Assembly: GCA_037783415.1 (NCBI GenBank)
Contig: JAZGTN010000029.1
Coordinates: forward strand, 3,057,501-3,121,500
Origin: Leptasterias polaris
Lineage: Eukaryota; Echinodermata; Asteroidea; Forcipulatida; Asteriidae
DNA: 64,000 bases
Direction: 5' to 3'
The notes under the pieces were generated by a model that worked only from the letters and a program-made list of their open reading frames with translations, was not told the DNA's origin and did no database searches. A program made the position numbers and the translations under genes. Shown piece by piece: positions 45,901-56,700 of this stretch; position 1 is the stretch's first letter, and every line of letters starts with the position of its first letter.

Positions 45901-46373
45901 GATAACCATACCATATTGTTCCTTCCCCATGATTATACATTAAACATGCCTTTACTCGGAGATTCATTAAAAAAGTGATCACCGAATTTGATGAAATTTT
46001 TCAGGTAGTTTGTATACAAGAACTAATTGGAAATGGGTGGTGAAAATGGATGCACTCATTCAACATCCAACAATGCATTATGCCCATCCTTTTCAAATAA
46101 ACCTACCCGAAACATGAACGTGCAACATAAACACTCGACACTGGAGAGAAACATTCGACAATGTAGAAGCATGCAACCACTAGTGGAAATGTCAGCAAAA
46201 AAAGTCAGAGTTCATCAGACGTATTTAACTGTTTAAACCAATGCCGCGATTGACATTAAGAAAACAAACGTTTCATGTTTCAAGACAGCAGACAAAATGT
46301 ACGAACTCTGAGCTTTCCGTACACGAGAGGGAGTGACCGGGCGGGAAGCGAGTGGGAAAGGTAGTGGGGGGTG

Positions 46374-46389
46374 GGGGGGGGGGGGGGGG
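46374..46389. repeat. Poly-G run (16)
   Basis: Sixteen consecutive G, preceded by a shorter interrupted G stretch. Confidence 0.9.
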
Positions 46390-46394
46390 CATAG

Positions 46395-47100
46395 GTGTCG
46401 TAGAAAACCAACCAATGAGGGCTCTTTAGATTCGGACCGTATACTATCTGCTTTTGGATTCATTGCTGCCGGGAATTTCACTCTTTGTAAAGGTGGTGAT
46501 TGATCAACAAATTATAGCATGTTTTGGGGAAAAACCGGGTAATTTCTTGTCCTCTGTATCACTTATACTTTACTGTTTAAGTAACTTTCGATTTTTTTCT
46601 TCTACATTAATAAACATCTGTGGGCATGTTCCTGTTACAAGCAGCCATAGTTTTTTTCTTCTTTAGTATGTTATAATTGACAGTGGGACTCGATTTGAAA
46701 TCATGTTCTCATAATCGATCATTATAGGGCCTATATCCTAAGTTTGTCAACAGGGAAATCGTAATAACCCGTTTGGAGTAGGTTAAGAAAGCTGCTGCAA
46801 ACTCAACTTTTTCGAGCTCATATTAATACGCAGGGTTCCTTTAAAAAAAATCTATTTCCGACTGATTTTACACTTCCGTGCCTTGTGCATTTAACCGTAT
46901 TTCATGCATCCCCCAATACGTAATTAATTCCGTAATACCGACCACAGGGGCCACTGCCCGATTCGTCAAGCTCATTAGGTGATGTTTTCTTTGACTTCAT
47001 TGTCCCCATCAACTTGAGGTCAAAGTGTTGTTTTTCTTCTTGGAAAGAGCATTGTGAAAAGGACCAAGCAGTCTCAAAAGTACTCCCTACCTATGACTCG
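46395..47100. other. No supported feature
   Basis: Intergenic sequence. The 46454-46666 open frame is hydrophobic but unrecognised. Confidence 0.25.
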
Positions 47101-47116
47101 AAGACTCAGCCGGTTA

Positions 47117-47132
47117 CCCCCCCCCCCCCCCC
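47117..47132. repeat. Poly-C run (16)
   Basis: Sixteen consecutive C. Confidence 0.9.
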
Positions 47133-47611
47133 TCCGGAATGATCAACCTTATTGCGGAAGTAGTCGTTTGTACGACAAGTCCTTCATCCATAAATTGTCC
47201 CCGAGTTGTAATAATGACCAGCTTGTAATTATTAATTGAAATAATTAAATCCGAAAAACAATTCTAATCGGACCAAGGCCCAATTACAACCTATACGGTC
47301 TAATTTAGTCGTGAGTTATGCGTAAAGTGTGCAAAATAATTTTGTGGTGGTTTTACAGAGTACAGCAGCTTCACCATTCCCCCAAAAGTTGGGGGTCTGT
47401 ACGACTGCGTGCACGGTACCGAAGAACGACTGCTCCCTAAATTAACTATTATGGGCAAAACAGGCCAGGCATGCATTTTGTCAGGATTTTTTCTCTTCTT
47501 TAAAAAGAAGTAAAACCAGTCACCAAAAGGAGAAAGAAACAGTTCACATTGTGGCCGGATCTGTAGGTTTGTATTTCTGTAGTGATGCACAAAGAGTCTG
47601 TAAACCTACTG

Positions 47612-47788
47612 AATAGACCTTATGCATATGACGTCATTTGAGTAGGGCGCCCTCGCCTAGAGGTCAAAAGGAAGATGTTCATTGGCCAGTCCTGTGCGCC
47701 GCGCGTACAAATCAGCGCGTTTCCATTGTTTCATCATCAGTTTACCTCTAAGATGGCGGCTGGATGACGTCAATGCATAAGGTCTATT
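47612..47788. mobile_element. MITE, AATAGACCTTATGCAT family
   Basis: Left end AATAGACCTTATGCATATGACGTCA and right end TGACGTCAATGCATAAGGTCTATT are inverted copies, 177 bp in all. The interior is GC-rich and contains GCGCCGCGCGT and GATGGCGGC. Confidence 0.88.
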
Positions 47789-47944
47789 GTAACATCTGGG
47801 AGGTTCCGTGTTCAAAATAACGGGGAACCCAGTTCCACAAGCTACATTTCAGGAATCTTCACATTCCTCAAACCAGCTGCATTTTGTTGTCGGTCTCTCT
47901 GCCACCCACAATTTATCAATGACTTTTATTACATATACTCCGTC

Positions 47945-48125
47945 TGCTAATCCACAAAAGCTGCTTAACGAGTTTCTGTAAAAACAAAACAGGGGATTTA
48001 ATAGTCACAAACAGTACACATGACATGGTAATTTGGCAGGTAACTCTTTTCTGGTATATTATAAGCAAAACCTTTTAACACTCAGATGAATTTGGTTGCT
48101 GTTGCTCATAATAGTGAAGTTGGTC
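47945..48125. repeat. Decayed AGAGCTGCTTAAGCAG-family MITE
   Basis: AAAGCTGCTTAACGAG, AATAGTCACAAACAGTACACATGACATGG and GGCAGGTAACTCTTTTCTGG keep the order of the better copies at 11.3, 38.2 and 42.4 kb. Confidence 0.5.
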
Positions 48126-48129
48126 AGGT

Positions 48130-49435
48130 TCGTATAGTGTACAGAGACAAAGTCCAAAAGAGTAGCCAAGAGGAGAGCAATAGAAAAGTGGAGCTAACGG
48201 AGGGATTCAGTCGACTTGAAAGTTCTATGCATTCGCCGTGAAAATAGTTAATATCACTCATCAATCTCCTTTACTAATGAATAGCGCACATTTTCCCCTC
48301 ACTACCACCCGCCCAGACGAACATTGCTACAACAGCCACAGGTCATTACCACTCCGACGTCATCATGAGTAACTTCATGCCACCGGGACACTTTCCTTAT
48401 GACAGCCAATAATCAACTACACCAGGACAAAGAACATGCGTTTCTCTCCATGTATCGCGGGGGCCCGCCAGGCTCGACGGTATAAGAGCGCGTAATTACA
48501 CGGTGTGCCCCTCAGCTACCTCAAAATCGATACCCACGCAAAATATGAGAGCACAATTTATTTTGTGTGACGACTTCTGAAAGATGTGCATGACTCATAA
48601 TATCCTCCATGGACAGGTCTTAAAAAATGCCGAGATTTATTCCATGTGGCGCGGGGTAATTTCTGATTGTATTAAACATAGCGCTGTGTATTGCCAATAA
48701 AACCATCAAATAATTTATGGCGTTGATGCTCTTGATGAAAGAGACACCTCCAAAGTTTCTTTGGAAATCCCTGCAACTCGTAAACGAAAAACCCATTTCA
48801 GGAGAAATATATTACCAAGCCCCTGCAACTCGTAAAATAACATTTCAGGAGTAACTTATTACCAAGGTGTAAATCATACTTGCTTCAAATCAAATCATTG
48901 TGTTGCTTTGTCATTATTATGATAGCGAGATATAGGCATAAATATAGTAGATTTTTGACTTGGTTTCGAATTAAGCGCCTCGGAATAGTTTTACTAGATA
49001 GACGACGCTATACAAATGCCGGACAAGTAAGTAAGTAATTCAACGTGTTTGTTCACAAGAAACTTTCCTATGATGAGTCATAAGTCACAGATTGGTGTAA
49101 ACAATTATTTCATCGTCAGAATCCACAACGATGTTAGAATGGTGATATGATATATCTACCCACGTGACTCGTAATGATGCTTTTCGGGGTTTTTTCTTTG
49201 GTTTTTTCTTTGTTTGCGCAGACTTGGTCCATATAATATCATGGGGCGAGACCTGAAGGTGTTGTCCCTTGTTTGTCTGACCAGTGCTACAACAGAAAAC
49301 ATAATCTATTCAGTATCAACTGCAATAGTTTTGAAATTTTGTAAACTTTCCCGCCAAAGGGAAATTTTCAAAATGCTAAAAAAGAGCATGATAACTAAAA
49401 ACATTTTGAGAAATGTTTTGCACATGGGTTAACGG
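48130..49435. other. No supported feature
   Basis: A CCCCTGCAACTCGTAAA motif is duplicated near 48770 and 48820. Nothing else was noted. Confidence 0.25.
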
Positions 49436-49437
49436 AA

Positions 49438-49660
49438 CCTAAATGTAGCCGGGGACATTACTATGGAACAAACATTCAATGTAGCCCTGGACCTAAATAT
49501 AGCCCAACCATGTGCATGTAACCCCGGGCTCATTTAGGTACAGGGTTGGGGCTACATTTAGGCCCCCAGCTAATTTAAATACAGGGTTTGGATTACATTT
49601 AGGCCCCTGTTTCATTTAGGCACAGGGTTTGGGGGTTACTTTTAGGCCCGCGCTACATGT
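49438..49660 (+). repeat. ~42-bp imperfect tandem repeat
   Basis: Units with the core GGCTACATTTAGGCCCC...CATTTAGGCACAGGGTTTGG recur about four to five times with drift. Confidence 0.85.
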
Positions 49661-49880
49661 GTTCTCAGAGGCTTTATTTACTTGCCACACTTTCTTGTTA
49701 AATCATCAGATACTCTGTTTATATATCACACTTTATTCGAAACAAGTTTATATTAGTTCATTAGAAGATCAGGTCACGTTAATACCAGCAGGTGAGAATG
49801 AATCGGTCTTTGTTTAGAGGTACAGTTCAGTATATTACAAACTCTCCTATATTTATTTATCCCCTAATAGTTGGGTCACT

Positions 49881-50211
49881 AGAGCAAGTTCGGGTGTTAA
49901 CCTTTAGTAAATTTGCCGTTTAAAACACGCATGTGTCGTCAGTGTTTCACTCGAACGCCTTTAGTCGATTGATTCAGCAAATATGGCGATCAACGTGGCG
50001 ACTACGTATCGACGAGAGAACAAAATGTATTGTTCCAAAACGCAATCTTGACTAAATGACGTAACTTCGTTAGTTGACTATAGAAGCAGTGCTCCGGAGC
50101 TAGGTTGGTCCAGTTGGACTAGCTGGTTGAACCATGCAGCGTTCGAGTGACAGCTACATCGACTATGGTTAAGTCTAGTCGACTGTAGTCAGCCAACCGA
50201 ACTTGCTCATA
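49881..50211. mobile_element. MITE with nested inverted repeats
   Basis: Outer ends GAGCAAGTTCGGGTGTTA and AACCGAACTTGCTCAT. A second pair CACTCGAACGC / GCGTTCGAGTG lies inside at about 49947 and 50139. TTAGTCGATTG and AGTCTAGTCGACTGTAGTC add further local complementarity. Confidence 0.65.
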
Positions 50212-50345
50212 GATGACTTCCGATGAACTAGCTCTATCCATCCTTCCCTGTCCCTTGCTGCTCTCTGAGAGTTACTGATGCTCAGATCTGTCCACTCTCT
50301 GATGTCGTCATCCCACCTCTTCTTTTGACTACCTCCTTTCCTGCT
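50205..50345 (-). pseudogene. Non-LTR retrotransposon reverse-transcriptase C-terminal fragment
   Basis: The minus strand translates to GGSQKKRWDDDIREWTDLSI and SNSQRAARDREGWIELVHRK. This is the (R)RKRWxDDIxEWTxLSxxxxxRAAxDRxxWR pattern found at the C-terminal end of non-LTR retrotransposon ORF2 proteins. Only about 50 residues remain; the rest of the element is absent. It abuts the MITE at 49881-50211. Confidence 0.8.
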
Positions 50346-50694
50346 CCCCAGTTCGGTGCCCTACAGGGTGGTCTTTGCAAGTCCGTCTGATACAAACTCT
50401 TCAAGCACTAATTCCCCCAAACCGTCCAACTCATTATCAAATACAAGTATTCAAAGATGCAAAGGAAAGTTTGAGAACATTTTCATTCCAATCAAAACTG
50501 ACTATAGGGGCGTGGGGTCCCTGGGCGTCGGTTTAATCAACAGCTACTACTGCCCCGGTCAAACCAGGTCATTACCTATAATTAATGACTGGTTCATCGT
50601 CACTTTAGACTTGTCTTCAACCGACTCATCAAACAGACGGGAATCATCCAATGCATGGTATACATTCACAAAACAATATTTATAAAAGTTACAA

Positions 50695-51012
50695 ATATAT
50701 TTCAAAAAACATGATGAAGGAACACGTCATCGGAACAAAAATGATGATCAGTCCAAACATTCTAATCAAGTGCTGCTTTCCAAATAGTGTTATTATGCAA
50801 GGCAATACCAATGTAATGTTAACCTTTATTTGAACTTTAATTTGTTTTCTACCTTTGGTTGAAAATATCATCTTCAAATATTAGATTTAAAAAAGCTTTA
50901 TGAAGGAACTAGTCATCTAAACAAAAATGATGATCAATTCGAAATGTATAAAAGATGGCTGCCTCCCTAATAATGCTATTTTGCAAGACAGCGCCAATGT
51001 ATTGTTAACTTA
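50695..51012 (+). repeat. ~185-bp tandem duplication
   Basis: ATGATGAAGGAACACGTCATC...CAAAAATGATGATCAGTCC...TGCAAGGCAATACCAATGTAATGTTAAC (from 50709) is repeated, diverged, from 50894 as TATGAAGGAACTAGTCATC...CAAAAATGATGATCAATTC...GCGCCAATGTATTGTTAAC. Confidence 0.85.
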
Positions 51013-51059
51013 AAGCACAAGAACAACTACATTGGTAATAGTTTCAAATAACCGTACAC

Positions 51060-51355
51060 TTTATGTGGCCCAACATATACATGAAATAAGAAACCTGTGA
51101 AAGTTGTAGCCCAATCAGTCATTAGAGTCATAAGAAAATAGTGACAAACTAAATTATGTTTTCACTATTTTCAAACATCTGGTTTTGGACTCGCAAAATC
51201 AAAACTAATTGTTTTACTAATTTCTTAAAAACTATAGCATTCCAAGCAAAAATATTTCTAGGAATGTTTTCCACCATGACCGACTTTATACCATGTAAAT
51301 TGTATGCAAATCTGTGAACTTTTATATTTTCACTCTTATCAATGTTGTACACACC
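51060..51355. mobile_element. MITE-like repeat, inverted copy of 45545-45900
   Basis: CCAACATATACATGAAATAAGAAACCTGTGAAAGTT and CATTCCAAGCAAAAATATTTCTAGGAATGTTTTCCACCATGACC are complements of the corresponding parts of the 45.5-kb copy. The ~180-bp duplication lies just upstream. Confidence 0.75.
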
Positions 51356-52004
51356 ATATTGTTTTGAACTTTACACCTAACTACTTTTGATTTAAACACC
51401 ATCTCCAAATATTATACTGCACAGCAAAACGCTCAAAAGGAAATCAAGGGAGTATAGTTAAGTATAACATCACAATATCGCCTTATGATACATCAATGTA
51501 ACAAGTTAATCAATAAGAGCAGACGCACCGACGCGCAAATTTTTAATATCCGTAAGAATATTGCCTGTAGTCAATCAAGCAAAGTTTCACTCCCGTGTTG
51601 GTTGGGCTTGTCACACAGATAATCCTTGGACTGTGCTAGACTCGCCACCTGGTCAGAAAAGCTGCGATGTAGACGTGATGAATCCATCACTCCTGAATTA
51701 GCAGACAGTATTGTGACTAATAATTTGCAGGTAGTGTTGCCTTGCATGAAATGGAATGACAAGTTTTACACAAATGTTGTCCTTAGATTTTGACTTATTC
51801 AGTCACCATTTTCTCCCAATGAAGACGAAACGGTTTAACAGGTTGGCTTTGTTATGGTTGGTATCGAAGATGTATACTTTGCCGTTGACTTCTTGCTGAC
51901 GGTGGTCCTTTCAACTGATGACGTCATTACGCCGCCATGCAAACGCGTAGATCGTGCGCGCGGCCCTCTATCAGACTCCTCCATAATGTTCTTCCCTTTA
52001 CGGC

Positions 52005-52172
52005 CCAATAGATCGATCCATTAAGCCCCGCCTCCTTACGAGTTGACCAATCACAGCCGCGAAACCCGATCACCATTAGTGCAAAGATCACCAAACGCTC
52101 AAATGGTGATCAGATTTCGCGGTTGTGATTGGTCAATGAGAAATGGGCGTGGCTTAATGGATCGGTGTATTG
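52005..52172. mobile_element. MITE, GATCGATCCATTAAGCC family, copy 2
   Basis: Nearly identical to 37775-37948. The right terminus changes to GGTGTATTG where the next element begins. Confidence 0.92.
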
Positions 52173-52175
52173 TCT

Positions 52176-52440
52176 ATAGACCTTTCTTTGTTGACAAACA
52201 AACCCCGTTGGTTGACATGGACGGCCGAATGTCAGCAAAACATTCACTCCTGTTAACAGATGTTGTGACCAATTAACAAATTTCTGCAAACTTTCAATTG
52301 AAAAATTAAATACATCTCATTATTTTTGAATATTGTGTAGCATTGTTACAAACTGTGGCTATCTGTTTTTGCTTTGCATTTATGGCTTCCCATAGTTTTG
52401 AACAACACTGGCTGTGACGTTGCATAATAGAAAGGTCTAT
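52176..52440. mobile_element. MITE, ATAGACCTTTCT ends
   Basis: ATAGACCTTTCTTTGTTGAC at the left and AATAGAAAGGTCTAT at the right are inverted ends of a 265-bp element without coding capacity. It directly abuts the GATCGATCC MITE. Its ATAGACCTT terminus resembles that of the 47.6-kb element. Confidence 0.8.
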
Positions 52441-52444
52441 GGGT

Positions 52445-52590
52445 TAACCCTCAGCCAGCTTTGATGTATCATCCCTATATCGTTTCTTCAGACTGCCTCT
52501 GTATCTTTGTCCACTTCTTGGTTGTCATTCTGCGGTTCTACCATCTGTTGTCTGTCATCCTCGTTACTACAGGCCTTGCCGCTTTCAATT
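52445..52590 (-). pseudogene. Degenerate non-LTR retrotransposon fragment
   Basis: The minus strand reads RMTDNRW, then in shifted frames TTKKWTK and KKRYRDD-like stretches, interrupted by stops. These are the remains of a retrotransposon ORF2 C-terminal segment of the RMTDxRWxxR...KKRWxDD type. Badly decayed. Confidence 0.5.
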
Positions 52591-53013
52591 TCATTGCGTA
52601 GACATATATATATATTTTGTATATACAACACATTTTATATGCGATTAATAAAGAAGTTAAAAATCAAATTTACAACAATACCCCACGTGCAATCTTAAAA
52701 CTATTTTCAAATTATATACTTTTCTGATTCTGATAAGCAACATTTTTGACGTGTTTGTTAAAATACACACAAGACAGTGTAACAATAAAACCGTCCCTGC
52801 GTCGAAACAATACTACAAAGTGCACATTAGTCATATCAAAATTCATCACCTACTACCACAATATCACTACGTATGTATGTAGTTCCGACCAAGTCAGCGT
52901 ATACGAGTACATTTTCTTTGCAATTTTGAAGATGTGTGTTTTATACATGTACACTGAAACATCAGTGAGTGTGCAATAGTACGTTGTTAGTTACATGTGG
53001 ACTTGTTTGTTTG

Positions 53014-53019
53014 TTTATT
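53014..53019 (-). promoter_or_regulatory. Candidate poly(A) signal of FN3 gene
   Basis: AATAAA on the minus strand about 360 bp past the stop codon of the FN3 gene, in a TTTG-rich stretch. Use is inferred only. Confidence 0.35.
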
Positions 53020-53164
53020 TGTTTAGATGATCTCCTCAACAAGGGAAGTCGGCAAAGCGCCCCCAAGGGGATATAAACGTCAAGCTGGCAACAGCCAATC
53101 TCTCTCGTACAAGCATTGGTTTAACGTCTATATGATTATGAATAACACATTAATAAATTGTGAC

Positions 53165-53285
53165 TCGATAACTGAAGACGACACTACTTAGTCTAGTAAT
53201 TATTAAATCAGCTGTTAGCTTCGCCGGATTTGAACCCACAATCTTGTGATTGCAAGTCCTATAGTCTTAGCACTTGCTTTTCCAC
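53165..53285 (-). mobile_element. tRNA-derived SINE (CGGCCAAGCTAACTGC family), copy 2
   Basis: Minus strand: GTGCTAAGACTATAGGACTTGC, box B GTGGGTTCAAATCCGG, then AAGCTAACAGCTGATTT and ACTAAGTAGTGTCGTCTTC. Same family as 34578-34675. It lies about 90-210 bp past the stop codon of the FN3 gene, so it may form part of its 3' untranslated region. Confidence 0.75.
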
Positions 53286-53375
53286 TGTATTAGATACCCT
53301 GGGTGGGTACTCGAATGTAACTGAAGGGGCTCTACGGTTCGATGTACGATTTACAATGCTTGCTCTTTTTAAGCT

Positions 53376-53791
53376 TTAGGCGGGAGATGTCGACGTCTTG
53401 GTCCCTTTCTGTGCACCCTTCGTGTCTGGTCTGGTCGCAGACTTCTTAGTCATCCTCTCCTTCACGAGGTGCAATACGAACAAGACCACAGCACAAATAA
53501 TGCCTAGCGATACCAGGCAGGCGGCCACGGCGATACCCGCCGTCTTCGACGAAGACACCGCCTTCTCCCCCACGTGGTTTTTGGTCGTCGAGTGCGTCGT
53601 CACAGCAGGACGAGTTGTCTCCGTATCACTCGATGGCTTCGGCTGTTCTGTCATCACAGTGGCATTAACTTGATTTAAGTTCCCAGGAATAGGTGTGGTC
53701 ATGACTGGTGGCTTGGGGGTAACTTTCTCAGGAGGGGGCGCTGCAAGGGTAGTTGGAAGATCATTGCAAATAGAGAACGACGTCAGCGTGC
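53376..53791 (-). CDS. FN3-gene exon ix (last)
   Basis: Acceptor CTTTCACCTAG. Encodes TLTSFSICNDLPTTLAAPPP, a Thr/Pro/Ser-rich stalk of about 65 residues, the transmembrane helix and the tail KERMTKKSATRP...STSPA. TAA at 53378-53376. Confidence 0.9.
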
Positions 53792-56700
53792 CTAGGTGAA
53801 AGTGGGAATTCAAAACAAGACAAAGATCAATTTTAAATTTGTGAGAAATTCTTTGACTTAATGATTGCCAGAATTAGCTAACTCAAGTGTCAAACTAAGG
53901 ACAAGCTACAAACAAAAACAATGCCTAATCATGGAGGAGGAAGACCAACAAACTCAAAATAGATTCACAACGTGAGCGGTGGCGTGTAAACAGAGGGGGA
54001 GGCAGAGGGACTGCAGTCCCCGCCCCCCCCTCCAATCAGAATTCTTGCAATCACTCCTCAATAAGGTCGTTGAATGGTTCGCTATATACATTAAATACCC
54101 CCATGTCTTTGCCACCGCTTGCCCCCCAAATGAAAATGTCTGGTTACGCCATTGTACATGAGAGGGAGAGGAGGGCGTGGTTTCAATACAGTTAGGCCCA
54201 ATTAATCTCAATGGTTGAAGTAATGGATCAAAAACCAATGGCTGGATGTACACATGGACGATATGTAAATTAACAAAAGTTGTGGCGCTGAAGTAATTCT
54301 GAGTGAGGAAGAATAACAATGTAGAGGTGAATGGGGAGAGGATCGTTAGCAAAAGACTTGGCTATAAACAAAAGAGGGCGCTGTTAAAGTCAGTTACGGC
54401 CAGGCAGCAGCAATCAGTTGCAACTTGATGATGGAACGGGAGCGAAGTGTAATTTCTCTCTTATCGAACGAAAAATGATAAAACCCCAAAAACTCCCAAA
54501 CCAAATAATGTACCATACTTTAAAAAAAATAAAAATAAAACATCCCTTTTAAATGTAAAGGCGTGAGCTCCACCGCACATTCCTAAAACTCCAGTAGATT
54601 TTAAATGGGAAGTCATTAATGATTTTTTGTTTAGTTCAAAGAATCAGCTCGGGATAATTTAGCTTTTTCCACGCTTTTTGGCTAGGTCTCAATAGCGAGC
54701 TTGGAATGTTTGACACTTTTAAACCGGTGGTTTTTGGATGGAGTACACAATTTTCTTTTACAAACATACTGTTCCGAACAGTACCATTGCATCATGAAGT
54801 ATTCTAATCAATGAGGACACGTAGATACCAACCTGTGGTCTGAAAGTTCAGCTCTACTTCTAATCCCTCATTGAAAGTGCCATCTAGGATTACAAATGCT
54901 GAAATCTGCACATAAAGAAAAAACATTTCGTAATTACAATGACATATTGTGGGGTGGTGTCCGTCGATCCGACAATGACTGTGCTTGGCCTCAGTAGATG
55001 GGAATCAATTGTGATCTGTGCCCTGTTGCAGGGGGGATGAGGGCACAGATGGTGGTGGCCTGTGCTAGGATGGAAGACGATTGATTGAGGTGGGCATGGT
55101 GTATTCTGTGCACCTTGGTTTGTAATTTAATTTACGTGTACTGGAATTCCAGTAAGATAATAATATGGCTCAATGGTCGGGAAGGGATGGTCCGGTTGAG
55201 GATTGGAATAATCAGTTCATCTTTGGGAACAATACTTTACTGGTGTACACTCGGCCTACGTCCTCGTCATAATGGGGGACTTTTGGGATGCTAGCTGGCA
55301 GCAGAATTACCAGGTAAATCAATTGTTCTCGGTGTTGCGTGCATTGCGTACAAAATGGAAATTTACCTGGAGCGGTTAGTCTGCTGCCACCTAGTGTTCC
55401 AAAGTCTCCCATTGCTAATCCCTGTTGTTTGTGTTAATAATAATCACATTCATTGTGTAATATACAACTTAAAATTTGTGTATACAATGTATACCTTTAA
55501 GCTACACTCATCATAGAGGTCTCTACCTGACCAGCCCTGCTTTTTTGGAGACCCTCACCACTTTATCGCCTTTTATTCTTATTATGTAATATTAAGTAGG
55601 ATTCTAAACTTTACATGGTGGGAGTACAATTATGTGAGGTTTGCGGTGACGTCACCGGGTGACACCATGTGCATAAATATCTTTATTCGTGGTGGTGGTT
55701 CTGTAAAGAACCAGTGGTTTGACAACTCGACGTTCTCCTGAAGACGATCAGAGCATACTGATCGAAACGGGTTCTCAAACCACCGGTTCCTCTCAGAACC
55801 AAGACAACTCATAAAAGAGATTGATGCACATGGTGTCACCACAAACCTCACCTGATCTATGTATTAATGATTGATAAAGTGGAAATCTACGGCATCTCAA
55901 ATTGGCGAATATATAGCGTGGAAATCAGGTCTTGAATAAAGAAAGAACAAATCGAACTATTATGAGGATGGCGGTGAACGAATCTTATTTTCAAAGACTT
56001 ACCAGCAGTGTGTAAGACGTCCCCCGCGTCAAATCGAACAGCTCAGTGTGGACTCTTCCCTTCAAAAAAAAAGTAAAGTGTTTATGGCATACGTCTTGAC
56101 CCCAAGCAAAGTCTTTCCCAAAAGCCTTCTTCTAAATAGCTCAATCAATCCTATATAATGAGCACAGTATGGACTTGGGCTTATCACTAAAATATTAAAA
56201 GTTAACATCTAGAAACAAAAGTAGGCCTACATTATGAATTTAGTGACGTCCCATGCCAAAATCGAGCACTCGATGATACCATGGTACTGTTATGAACAGT
56301 CTTGCGAATGCAGGCGAAACAAAGTTATACGAATAGTAAAATTAAAAACGAGACACATACGTTAACAAATTATCTACAATACTGAGATATGTTTTTCTCT
56401 TCTTAAATTTGTTTTCTTCAAAATAGAGTTAGAATGGCAAATAACAAAAGAGTTAGATCCAATGTATGATACAACATTCTAAGAAATTAATTTACATTAC
56501 TTTCATTTCAGTTAAAACAAACAACATGGTATTTCAGTATGACAAAGAATACTACACTGAAAATATGCACACAAACACAAAACAAATTATCAAAATATTA
56601 CAAGTGTCAATATTTAAGCAAACAATTTCAGAACATAAAATCTGGACCAACCAGTTAAAATTCAAAAGTTAATATTTATGAAGTTAATATCAGTACCAAT

